Source: DASQDN01 sp035630195
Lineage (GTDB): Bacteria; Acidobacteriota; Terriglobia; Bryobacterales; Bryobacteraceae
DNA: 7,510 bases
Reading direction: 5' to 3'
Assembly (NCBI GenBank): GCA_035630195.1
Contig: DASQLD010000422.1
Location: 1-7,510 of the forward strand
Each line of letters opens with the position of its first letter. Positions within the stretch are counted from its first letter, which is position 1. A program made the translations under genes and the position numbers. The notes under the pieces are model-generated. The model was given only the letters and a program-made list of their open reading frames with translations. It searched no databases and was not told where the DNA came from. Of this stretch, positions 1 to 6,411 are shown one piece after another.

Positions 1-90
1 TTCATGATGTCCGTCAATAAAGCACGATCTGTACCAGACGCTAAGCCTATGTAACGATTAGGTTTTCATGACTGAAAAAAACGGAGATTT
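1..90. other. Left edge, no gene assignable
   Basis: No gene can be supported here. Two short open stretches touch the left edge. On the plus strand, frame 1 is open from base 1 to a TAA at 52-54 (18 codons) and could be the tail of a gene entering from the left. On the minus strand a frame is open from base 65 to the edge and reads ...IGLASGTDRALLTDIM, which looks protein-like, but its only ATG is at 5-3. Neither can be chosen without the sequence to the left. A run of seven A (75-81) gives U7 in a minus-strand transcript, downstream of the VWA gene. Confidence 0.3.
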
Positions 91-91
91 C

Positions 92-129
92 CTATCAACC
101 ACGATAGGGGCTATCAGTTTTGATAGGGA
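92..129. repeat. Tandem 19-bp palindromic repeat
   Basis: Two head-to-tail copies of a 19-bp unit lie at 92-110 and 111-129, consensus CTATCA-N5-GATAGGG(G/A). Each unit is itself an inverted repeat: CCTATC 91-96 with GATAGG 103-108, and CTATCA 111-116 with TGATAG 121-126. The outer arms also pair with each other (CCTATCAA 91-98 with TTGATAGG 120-127), as do the inner ones (GATAG 103-107 with CTATC 111-115), so several mutually exclusive folds are possible. The element begins 6 bp past the stop codon of the VWA gene. It could be a pair of operator sites for a dimeric regulator of a gene to the left, or 3'-end hairpins for the minus-strand operon. The repeat is directly visible; the role is inference. 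Confidence 0.6.
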
Positions 130-135
130 CCAAAA

Positions 136-1356
136 TTAGTGAACTGTGCGCGTCTTGCGATTCATGTAATCCATCAGCAAATACTGTCCGAGGTTCACCG
201 GTGTCGTGAAGTATGCCTTTCCCCGGCACAGTTCGGTGACTTTTTGGACGAATTGCACCAAGCCGTAGTCGCTTGCCAACATGAATGTGTTGATGAGAAT
301 CCCCTGCTTCTTGCAGCGACCGACTTCTTCTAAAGTCTTGCTGATAACTAACGGGTCAAGTCCAAAAGCATTCCGATAGACACGGCCGTCATCGAGCGTG
401 AGACAGGAAGGCTTACCATCCGTGATCATGATAATCTGCTTCATGTCCTTTTTCTCTTGCGCAAGCAGGCGCTGCGCAAGACGAAGACCATCGCAAGTAT
501 TCGTATAGTACGGCCCGACTTGCGCTCGCGCAAGATCGCCCAGACGGAGTTCTTCGGCAGAATCATGAAACAACACGAGGCGCAAGCTATCGCCGGGATA
601 CTGCGTCCGGATTAAGTGCGCTAGGGCGAGTGCGACCTTCTTTGCCGGGGTGAATCGATCCTCGCCGTAGAGGATCATGCTGTGGCTGCAGTCGAGCATT
701 AATACCGTTGCGCACGAGCTCTGGTACTCAGATTGGTGAACATGGAGGTCGGAGTACTCAAGGTTGAGCGGCAATCCAAGACCCTCACGCCGCAACGCTG
801 AAAACAATGTTTCGCTAACATCCAGGTTCAACGTGTCGCCGAACTCATAGAGCTTCGATGAGCCGCTGGTCTCAACGCCCGTCGACATCTCCCGGGTATC
901 GTGAGCGCCAAAGCTTGACCGCCCGAGACCGGCCATCAGGTCTTTCAATGTTTTGAAACCCAGGAAATCGACTGACTTGTCGGTGACCTCAAACTTCACG
1001 CTCTTTGGCTCGCCGTTGCGACCCTCCTGTCCTGGCTGTTCTGTGTTGATGTAGTTCTCGTCAGCCAGTTTCTGGACCATACGTTCGACCAGTTTTTGAA
1101 ACTCCTGGTCGGACATGCTCTCAAGTTGCTGCGCCATCTGCTCAGCTTGTTCGGGGTCGAATAATTCACCGCTTCGCAGCGCCTGCTCGATCGCCTCCTT
1201 CAATCGTTCGAGAGCATTTGGGTCCATTTCGTTGAATTGCATATACTGCGATTCAAAGCCGCTCCGAAGGAAGAAGTCGGAAAGAGCGCGCATGAGATCT
1301 TCAGCGGAGATGCCGAAGTCCTCACCTGTGTAGCGCGAATAGCTGATCCATTTCAC
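136..1356 (-). CDS. VWA-domain protein, partner of the AAA+ ATPase
   Basis: This 406-residue protein has no signal peptide or membrane segment, so it is probably cytoplasmic. The first 110 residues are helical and rich in E/Q/R and Met, with repeated Glu-Gln-Met patterns. A C-terminal von Willebrand A domain spans roughly residues 212-400. Its metal-ion-dependent adhesion site is complete: DCSHS at 222-226 (DxSxS), a Thr in YYTNTCDG (285 or 287), and the Asp of ITDGKP (313). The start is GTG at 1356, which overlaps the TGA of the upstream ATPase gene in the 4-base string GTGA. The nearest Shine-Dalgarno-like GGAGGAGG is too far upstream, so translation is probably coupled. By analogy with BchD, CbbO and ViaA it should bind the ATPase ring and present or recognise a substrate. 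The specific client is unknown. Domain call is firm; function is inference. Confidence 0.9.
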   Translation of the reverse strand: MKWISYSRYTGEDFGISAEDLMRALSDFFLRSGFESQYMQFNEMDPNALERLKEAIEQALRSGELFDPEQAEQMAQQLESMSDQEFQKLVERMVQKLADENYINTEQPGQEGRNGEPKSVKFEVTDKSVDFLGFKTLKDLMAGLGRSSFGAHDTREMSTGVETSGSSKLYEFGDTLNLDVSETLFSALRREGLGLPLNLEYSDLHVHQSEYQSSCATVLMLDCSHSMILYGEDRFTPAKKVALALAHLIRTQYPGDSLRLVLFHDSAEELRLGDLARAQVGPYYTNTCDGLRLAQRLLAQEKKDMKQIIMITDGKPSCLTLDDGRVYRNAFGLDPLVISKTLEEVGRCKKQGILINTFMLASDYGLVQFVQKVTELCRGKAYFTTPVNLGQYLLMDYMNRKTRTVH

Positions 1357-2849
1357 TGATATTGCCGCCGCGACCTGCGCGCCTCCTCCGGCGTCGATGC
1401 TTCCCGTTTTCGTTCGCCTGCGGTGAACTCCCGCTCTTCGTTACGAGCAATGCGTCGATGGGCGTAGAGCCCCTCTAAAACAAATTCGGCCGCCGAAACA
1501 CGCACGGCGTCACTCTCATTCGTTCCAAGGCCAAGCTGGCCCGCCTTTTCGAGCAACCCCTGAATGCCGTTCAGCTGAGTGATAATGTCCGCGGAAGGCA
1601 GATTCTCGTCCAGGCGGACGGATCCGCCCATATCGAACCACTGAATAACCTGGGACATATTCGCGCCTTCGAAATACGTGCTGTAAATCTTGCCAATCGC
1701 AGCGCGGATGATCTCCCGAGCAATCGCTTCCCCGCCCTTGAGCTCACCTTCATATTCGAGTTCAAGCTTTCCGGTAATGGATGGCAGGGCCGCGTAGATA
1801 TCGAGCACACGCGCGCTCGCATCCGTCTCGCCCGAACGCAAAGCCCGACGCTCAGCGTTCGAGGTCACGTTTTCGAGAACGGTGATTGGTAGCCGCTGGG
1901 AAACCCCGGATCGCTTGTCAATGCGCTTGTCATCGCGCGCCAGAAACGCAATGTTCTCGATCACTTCTCGGAGGAAGTCAGGGACGTCGACTTTAACCGG
2001 TGATCGTCGAGTGGTCCATGACTCCTGCTCTGTAATCGCTATGCCATGTTCCACGGTGAGCGGATAGTGTGTTCGAATTTCACTGCCAATGCGGTCTTTT
2101 AATGGCGTGATAATCTTACCGCGCGCTGTGTAGTCTTCAGGATTGGCGGTGAAGACAAGCAGCAGATCGAGAGGCAGCCGCACGGGATATCCCTTGATCT
2201 GCACGTCGCCTTCCTGCATGATGTTGAATAATCCCACCTGTATTTTCCCCGCGAGGTCCGGAAGTTCGTTCACCGCGAAGATCCCTCGATTTGCGCGTGG
2301 AAGCAGACCATAGTGAATCGTGAGTTCGTCGCTGATATTGTGGCCTCGCCGGGCAGCCTTGATCGGATCGATATCGCCGATCATGTCGGCAATCGTAACG
2401 TCCGGTGTCGCCAGTTTTTCGACGTAACGTTCATCCCGTGTCAAAAAGTCAATGGGAGTTGCGTCCCCTTTTTCGGCCAACAATTCTCTGGCGAATCTGC
2501 TTATGGGGTGATAAGGGTTGTCGCGAATCTCCGATCCCTCGACGAAAGGCAGATATTCATCCAGTAACGTGGTCAGAAGGCGAATCAATTTCGTCTTTGC
2601 CTGACCTCTAAGACCAAGGAGAATAAAGTTGTGACGCGACAGAATCGCGTTCACAACCTGCGGCGCAACTGTTTCCTCAAAGCCAACCACGCCCGGAAAT
2701 AGTGGCTCCTTACGCTGCAGCCTGCAAATCAGGTTATCTCGAATCTCATCCTTAACTGTTCGTTGAGCGTAGCGCTCGGGAGAGAAGCGGCTGCGGCGAA
2801 GCTCGCCGAGCGTTCGTGGCAGATCATGCGGGACAGGCACAGAGGCCAT
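1353..2849 (-). CDS. BchI/MoxR-like AAA+ ATPase
   Basis: Starting from the ATG at 2849 the protein has 498 residues. A longer open frame reaches 2951, but the inner ATG follows a perfect AAGGAGG and the extra Arg-rich residues would come from the promoter region. Visible motifs are Walker A GLRGQAKTK (79-87), a Walker B position GIFAVNELPDL (189-199), sensor 1 in VFTANPEDY (232-240), a likely arginine finger in PLKDRIGSE (R253), and a sensor-2-like SGVSQR (314-319). This order matches the magnesium-chelatase-I/MoxR clade. Walker B has Asn-Glu instead of Asp-Glu; from memory, related proteins read similarly, so this may be a family trait rather than damage. The last 30 residues are a charged, Arg/Glu-rich tail. 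With the VWA protein it probably forms an ATP-driven chaperone or metal-insertion machine. There are no chelatase or photosynthesis genes nearby, so I do not call it bchI. Confidence 0.9.
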   Translation of the reverse strand: MASVPVPHDLPRTLGELRRSRFSPERYAQRTVKDEIRDNLICRLQRKEPLFPGVVGFEETVAPQVVNAILSRHNFILLGLRGQAKTKLIRLLTTLLDEYLPFVEGSEIRDNPYHPISRFARELLAEKGDATPIDFLTRDERYVEKLATPDVTIADMIGDIDPIKAARRGHNISDELTIHYGLLPRANRGIFAVNELPDLAGKIQVGLFNIMQEGDVQIKGYPVRLPLDLLLVFTANPEDYTARGKIITPLKDRIGSEIRTHYPLTVEHGIAITEQESWTTRRSPVKVDVPDFLREVIENIAFLARDDKRIDKRSGVSQRLPITVLENVTSNAERRALRSGETDASARVLDIYAALPSITGKLELEYEGELKGGEAIAREIIRAAIGKIYSTYFEGANMSQVIQWFDMGGSVRLDENLPSADIITQLNGIQGLLEKAGQLGLGTNESDAVRVSAAEFVLEGLYAHRRIARNEEREFTAGERKREASTPEEARRSRRQYQ

Positions 2850-2854
2850 GCGAT

Positions 2855-2861
2855 CCTCCTT
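2855..2861 (-). promoter_or_regulatory. Shine-Dalgarno deciding the AAA+ start
   Basis: The minus strand reads AAGGAGG, then ATCGC, then ATG at 2849. This perfect ribosome binding site at 5-nt spacing fixes the start at 2849 and argues against the upstream in-frame ATG at 2951. Confidence 0.85.
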
Positions 2862-2889
2862 AACCGTCGGCCGCCAACGCGGCACTCGA

Positions 2890-2918
2890 ATTGTAGCAAG
2901 ACGTCTCGCGGGCCTTAA
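2890..2918 (-). promoter_or_regulatory. Putative sigma-70-type promoter of the AAA+/VWA operon
   Basis: On the minus strand, TACAAT (2895-2890; 5 of 6 matches to TATAAT) lies 17 nt downstream of TTAAGG (2918-2913; 3 of 6 matches to TTGACA). Transcription would begin near 2882, giving a leader of about 33 nt that contains the Shine-Dalgarno. The -10 is good and the -35 weak, as expected for an activated or regulated promoter. Inferred from consensus only. Confidence 0.45.
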
Positions 2919-2938
2919 GAGTTTCCTATGCCTCTTAA
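2915..2938. promoter_or_regulatory. Dyad in divergent intergenic region, operator candidate
   Basis: A perfect inverted repeat, TTAAGAG (2915-2921) and CTCTTAA (2932-2938), has a 10-bp spacer. It sits between the divergent AAA+ and propeller genes and covers part of the predicted -35 of the AAA+ promoter. The geometry fits a dimeric regulator contacting adjacent major grooves. The symmetry is visible; the binding role is inference. Confidence 0.4.
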
Positions 2939-2956
2939 TGCCAGCGGTCATAATAG

Positions 2957-4177
2957 ATGGGCATGTTTCATCGCAGGGCCTTCATTTCGTCTCTCCTGGC
3001 CGCGCCTCTATCGAGCGCCGCGCTACCTCCCGTGCGGCCGATTACCAAAGGTCCCGGCTTCCATTGGTTCGGCTACTACGACAAACTTCAGTTCGATCCC
3101 TCAAATCGTTACGCACTCGGAATGAAAGGAAACATCGAACACCGGCTGCCGACACCGGACGATTATGTACGGCTAGGCATCGTTGATCTCGACGATGGTG
3201 ACCGGTGGACCGAGTTCGCCATAGGTCATGTGTGGAGTTGGCACCAAGGCTGCATGCTGCAATGGCTCCCTGGCTCCAAGACCGATGTTATTTATAACGA
3301 CCGTCTCGATAACCGGTTAGTCTCGCACATCATGAACGTGCGGACTGGGAAAAAACGGACACTACCGATGCCGATCTACTGTGTCTCGCCGGATGCCAGA
3401 TGGGGAATCGTAAATGACTTTCGGAGGTCGGGCTCCATGCGGCCGGAGACCGGCTACGTCGGACTGGACGATCCTTATAGCGGCGAGCTGGCGCCGGAGA
3501 AGAGCGGAATCTGGCGCATGGATCTGCAGAGCGGCAAACACGAGTTAATTCTATCGCTCGCCGACGTGGTAGCCATACCGCGGCCGAACGGATACTCGAA
3601 GAATGCAAAGCACTATTTTGATCATCTGTTATTCGCGCCGGATGGCAAACGGTTCATTTTCTTCCAGCGCTGGCGTGGGGACGCGGAAGGCAAAGGCTTT
3701 GCTACGCGCATGCTGAGCGCCGACGCTGACGGAAAGAATGTTAGAGTTCTCGACCCCTATGGCAAGACATCGCACTATGTCTGGAGGGACTCAAAGACCC
3801 TACTCGTGTGGATGGATCATCCATCGCATGGCGCGGCTTTCTATCAGATGAATGAGCCCGATGCGTCCGTGGAACTGTTCGCTCCTCAGGCGATGCCCAA
3901 AAACGGGCATCCTTCTTTCTTCCGCAAGGGCCGCTGGGTGGTCTGCGATACCTCTCCCGACGAGCAGCGCTTGCAGCATTCGTACTTGTACGACACCACA
4001 ACGAAGAGCCGCCATGCCCTCGGCAGCTTCTACTCGCCGCCCGAGTACACCGGCTTCTGGCGGTGCGACACAACGCCACGGGTCAGTCCCGATGGGAAGA
4101 AGATCATCATCGATTCACCGCACGGAAAGAACGGTAGACAGATGTACTTGATCGATGTCTCCGGAATTGTAAGGTGA
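2957..4177 (+). CDS. Tat-exported beta-propeller protein, unknown function
   Basis: A 406-residue protein. Its N-terminus carries a twin-arginine signal, HRRAFISSLLAA (residues 5-16), with cleavage expected around 20-22, so it is probably folded in the cytoplasm and exported to the periplasm. The rest is a beta-propeller-like series of blades with SPD/APDG turns: VSPDARW (143-149), FAPDGKRFIFF (226-236) and VSPDGKKIII (376-385). Striking motifs are GFHWFGYYDKLQFDP (34-48), RTLPMPIYCVSPD, FDHLLFAPDG, YGKTSHYVWRD (268-278), NGHPSF (316-321), YSPPEYTGFWRCD (359-371) and DSPHG. Recurrent His residues suggest a metal or ligand site. It resembles a widespread uncharacterised family distantly like PL22 oligogalacturonate lyases (WD40-like/TolB-like propellers); I cannot confirm the lyase residues, so I assign no activity. 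The start may be ATG 2957 or ATG 2963; neither has a good Shine-Dalgarno, and both leave the Tat motif intact. Confidence 0.85.
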   Translation: MGMFHRRAFISSLLAAPLSSAALPPVRPITKGPGFHWFGYYDKLQFDPSNRYALGMKGNIEHRLPTPDDYVRLGIVDLDDGDRWTEFAIGHVWSWHQGCMLQWLPGSKTDVIYNDRLDNRLVSHIMNVRTGKKRTLPMPIYCVSPDARWGIVNDFRRSGSMRPETGYVGLDDPYSGELAPEKSGIWRMDLQSGKHELILSLADVVAIPRPNGYSKNAKHYFDHLLFAPDGKRFIFFQRWRGDAEGKGFATRMLSADADGKNVRVLDPYGKTSHYVWRDSKTLLVWMDHPSHGAAFYQMNEPDASVELFAPQAMPKNGHPSFFRKGRWVVCDTSPDEQRLQHSYLYDTTTKSRHALGSFYSPPEYTGFWRCDTTPRVSPDGKKIIIDSPHGKNGRQMYLIDVSGIVR

Positions 4178-4185
4178 ACGTGCCT
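4178..4185. other. 8-bp convergent gap without terminator
   Basis: The TGA of the propeller gene (4175-4177) and the TAG of pgi (4188-4186) face each other across 8 bp. I see no GC-rich hairpin with a T run here or in the adjacent coding ends, so termination on each side must occur inside the opposite gene or be factor-dependent. Confidence 0.7.
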
Positions 4186-5541
4186 CTATGATCCGACACG
4201 CGCCCGAAATTCGTCGTAGCCTGCTCGACCCATCAGACCGAATGTGAACTTCTTGCCGAGTTCGACACCCTCCTGGTCAAATGCGTCAATATTCAGAAGT
4301 TCGCCCATGAAAGCAGTTTCGAACTCCATCATCTGCAGGAACGCCCCAATGTGCTCCTCATCGATGCGATCGAGCGTAACAGTGCAGTTCGGGCGATTGT
4401 TCTCCGTCAGCGCAGCCGCCGTGGAGCGCTGCTCGGCGTCGATAAGTTTTGCCAGGGACTGGCCGGTCAGGTAATCAAAGCTTTCAAAGCCTGTCTTTGT
4501 CTTGGGTATTTTGCCTTGACTCGTGAACTTCTTTACGGCCCAGAAAGTGAAGACCTTGTCGTTCGGACCTTCCATGTACAACTGAACCTGCGAGTGCTGG
4601 TCAGTCGTGCCTAATGCTGCAATCGGTGTCTGACCGACGTTGATCAACTCACCTTTGCGATTGTTCGCCTTGCCAAGCGATTCCGCCCATAGCTGTCGGA
4701 ACCAAAACGCCGTTCCCCAAAGTTGGTTCGAATAAGGAAACGCCACCTGAATTGCTTTGTTGCGCTTGGCCAGGATCAGATAGTGCAACAAGGCCAATCG
4801 CAACGCGACGTTCTGTTGAAGGTTCGGCTGCCATGACTGATCTGTCATTGCGGCAGCACCTTTCGCTACTTTGCGGATATCGATGTCGATCAGTGCTGCC
4901 GGGAGCAAACCAACGGCGGATAAAACGCTGAATCGACCGCCGACGTTCTCCGGCAGGTGGAACGTCATGTACTTCTCTTGCGTCGCAAGCTTTTTCAGAT
5001 CGCCACGGCCTTCTGAAGTAACAACCGAGATGTGCTGCGCTGCCTTCTTTCCGAGCTTGGATGTGAGCCAGTCTTGGACGATAAGAAACGTCGCGATCGT
5101 CTCAGCCGTCGAACCCGATTTCGCGATCACCACAACGTGCGTTTTCTTCGGGTTCATTGATGCCAAAGCTGCATCGGTGAAGAATGGATCCACGTTGTCT
5201 AGAACCACCAGCCGCGGATGCGTCTTTGCCTGGATGGGATGAGGTCCGTGCATCGCGCAGTCCAGAGCCCAGGCGCCGAGAGCGCTTCCCCCGATTCCCA
5301 CGACACAGACTGTATCGAAGCTGCCACGCAACTTCTTTGCGTAATCGCTGATCGATCGGATCGTCGATGTCTGTAGAGGCAACTGCGGAAAACCGTAGTG
5401 CCCCTGTTCACTTGAGCGTTTGAAGCTGCTCAGAGCCTCAAGCGCAGCCGGAGTCGCGCCATTAATCTCCTCGCCTGTGACGCCGTGCAGCTTGCCGACT
5501 CGGGAAGCAAGAAGATTTTTCTCGTCTAGGTGGATGCTCAC
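4186..5541 (-). CDS. pgi: Glucose-6-phosphate isomerase
   Basis: This enzyme interconverts glucose 6-phosphate and fructose 6-phosphate in glycolysis and gluconeogenesis, in the cytoplasm. The 451 residues match the compact bacterial form. Visible motifs are the sugar-phosphate (SIS) fold loop VGIGGSALG (81-89), the phosphate-binding KSGSTAET (141-148), PGI signature 1 ENVGGRFSV (198-206, with Arg203), the catalytic Glu287 in LWAESLGK, His316 in TTDQHSQ, and PGI signature 2 ending in DQEGVELGK (422-430, catalytic Lys430). All expected catalytic residues are present. The start is GTG at 5541; an in-frame TAG lies immediately upstream, so no longer form exists. No Shine-Dalgarno is visible, and the start lies in a hairpin. 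The gene follows the RDD gene by 38 bp on the same strand and is probably cotranscribed with it. Confidence 0.97.
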   Translation of the reverse strand: MSIHLDEKNLLASRVGKLHGVTGEEINGATPAALEALSSFKRSSEQGHYGFPQLPLQTSTIRSISDYAKKLRGSFDTVCVVGIGGSALGAWALDCAMHGPHPIQAKTHPRLVVLDNVDPFFTDAALASMNPKKTHVVVIAKSGSTAETIATFLIVQDWLTSKLGKKAAQHISVVTSEGRGDLKKLATQEKYMTFHLPENVGGRFSVLSAVGLLPAALIDIDIRKVAKGAAAMTDQSWQPNLQQNVALRLALLHYLILAKRNKAIQVAFPYSNQLWGTAFWFRQLWAESLGKANNRKGELINVGQTPIAALGTTDQHSQVQLYMEGPNDKVFTFWAVKKFTSQGKIPKTKTGFESFDYLTGQSLAKLIDAEQRSTAAALTENNRPNCTVTLDRIDEEHIGAFLQMMEFETAFMGELLNIDAFDQEGVELGKKFTFGLMGRAGYDEFRARVGS

Positions 5542-5547
5542 CTAGAC
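5524..5547 (-). promoter_or_regulatory. Hairpin enclosing the pgi start codon
   Basis: A perfect 9-bp inverted repeat, GTCTAGGTG (5524-5532) and CACCTAGAC (5539-5547), with a 6-nt loop. In the minus-strand mRNA the GUG initiation codon (5541-5539) forms the last three bases of the 5' arm and is therefore base-paired. A four-codon frame (ATG ATG TCT AGG TGA, 5552-5538) ends in the same GTGA overlap. This could restrain initiation or couple it to upstream translation; alternatively the palindrome is a DNA-binding site. Structure seen, role inferred. Confidence 0.5.
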
Positions 5548-5579
5548 ATCATACGATCACACTCGATGTGACGAGAACG

Positions 5580-6383
5580 TTAGAGGAAGCGAGGCGTGGG
5601 AAATGTCTTTGACATGTAATCGTGCCAGGTCAGGCGTTCTTCGTCGAAGATCGCCCAGATAAGACCGATTCCAGCCGCAATGGAGCCGACAAATCCGCCC
5701 AACAGTCGGAGCCAGCGCTGGCGCCGTGAAGGACTACGGCCATCGAAGTCAAGCACCTGTAGCCCTGTCCATTCGATGCCCGGCGTGTCGCGATTGGCAA
5801 TACAAAACAGCACTCGGTAGAAGAGCATGATGACAGCAGCCGCCACTCCATAGATCGGAAGGGTCTGCTTGGTGAATATGATTTCCGCGCCGGCAATCCG
5901 AAGGGTCGCGACAAAGACAGCCAGAGCCGCGATCGCTAGCACGGTGTCCACCGCAGCCGCCATGGCGCGATGAGTTGACACAGCAACGGGCGCGCCGCAA
6001 TAAACAGAAGCTTCAACCGATGTCCTGAGCGTGCGCGTTTCCTGGAAATCCAACGACTGCTGGCGCGAGTAATCCCGCCGAGGTCGAGAGGAGGACTTCT
6101 TCGCGGGCGCGAGTGTCTCCGCCCTTGGACGCTGAGCTTCAATTGGCCCGAACAAATTTGCCTGATACGTCGGCGAGCCGATTTGCGCAGGCCGCTTCGG
6201 CGGAGGTTCAGTGACTAGTTGCGGTCGAAGAGGCGTCGGAGCGGGGACGGGCATCGCCACGGATTCCAGATCGGGAACGGCAGCCGTCATCTGGACAGGA
6301 ATGCGATCCATCGTTCGCCGTCCACACCGATTGCAACGATGCGCGTCGATATCGTTTTGTGCCCGGCAGTACTGACAAGTCAT
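5580..6383 (-). CDS. RDD-family membrane protein with N-terminal zinc ribbon
   Basis: A 267-residue protein from the ATG at 6383, chosen because GGGGAG lies 7 nt upstream; a GTG at 6410 in the same frame has no ribosome binding site. Residues 3-20 form a zinc ribbon with two CxxC pairs (CQYC and CNRC). A long Pro/Ala- and Arg-rich, probably disordered linker covers about residues 28-125. The RDD domain follows, with HRAMAAAVDTVL (138-149), NRDTPGIEWTGLQVLDFDG (197-215) and LTWHDYMSKT (251-260). Three hydrophobic segments lie at about 142-163, 175-196 and 226-247, so it is an inner-membrane protein with the ribbon probably cytoplasmic. RDD proteins have no single established role; some are proposed ion antiporters. 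It is first in a likely operon with pgi, without an obvious functional link. Family call is secure, function unknown. Confidence 0.9.
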   Translation of the reverse strand: MTCQYCRAQNDIDAHRCNRCGRRTMDRIPVQMTAAVPDLESVAMPVPAPTPLRPQLVTEPPPKRPAQIGSPTYQANLFGPIEAQRPRAETLAPAKKSSSRPRRDYSRQQSLDFQETRTLRTSVEASVYCGAPVAVSTHRAMAAAVDTVLAIAALAVFVATLRIAGAEIIFTKQTLPIYGVAAAVIMLFYRVLFCIANRDTPGIEWTGLQVLDFDGRSPSRRQRWLRLLGGFVGSIAAGIGLIWAIFDEERLTWHDYMSKTFPTPRFL

Positions 6384-6390
6384 TTGTTGT

Positions 6391-6396
6391 CTCCCC
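6391..6396 (-). promoter_or_regulatory. Shine-Dalgarno deciding the RDD start
   Basis: The minus strand reads GGGGAG, then ACAACAA, then ATG at 6383. It supports the ATG over the GTG at 6410, and makes the protein begin directly before its CxxC zinc ribbon. Confidence 0.7.
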
Positions 6397-6411
6397 GATC
6401 TTGCGTCCACG

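Noticed and set aside
75..130. Canonical rho-independent terminator for the VWA operon
   Set aside because: The hairpins are short and AT-rich, and the U7 tract is 9 nt beyond the last stem, so the usual geometry is missing.
1353..2849. Magnesium chelatase subunit I (bchI/chlI)
   Set aside because: The fold matches, but there are no tetrapyrrole or photosynthesis genes nearby, Walker B is altered, and the partner is a short VWA protein rather than a full-size ChlD.
2850..2951. N-terminal extension of the AAA+ protein starting at ATG 2951
   Set aside because: The perfect AAGGAGG sits in front of the ATG at 2849, and the extension would read through the predicted promoter and yield only an Arg-rich stretch without a recognisable domain.
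3741..4151. Arg/Ser-rich open frames on both strands inside the propeller gene
   Set aside because: Low-complexity Arg/Ser/Ala composition typical of off-frame reading of GC-rich coding DNA; the propeller frame has clear conserved-looking motifs.
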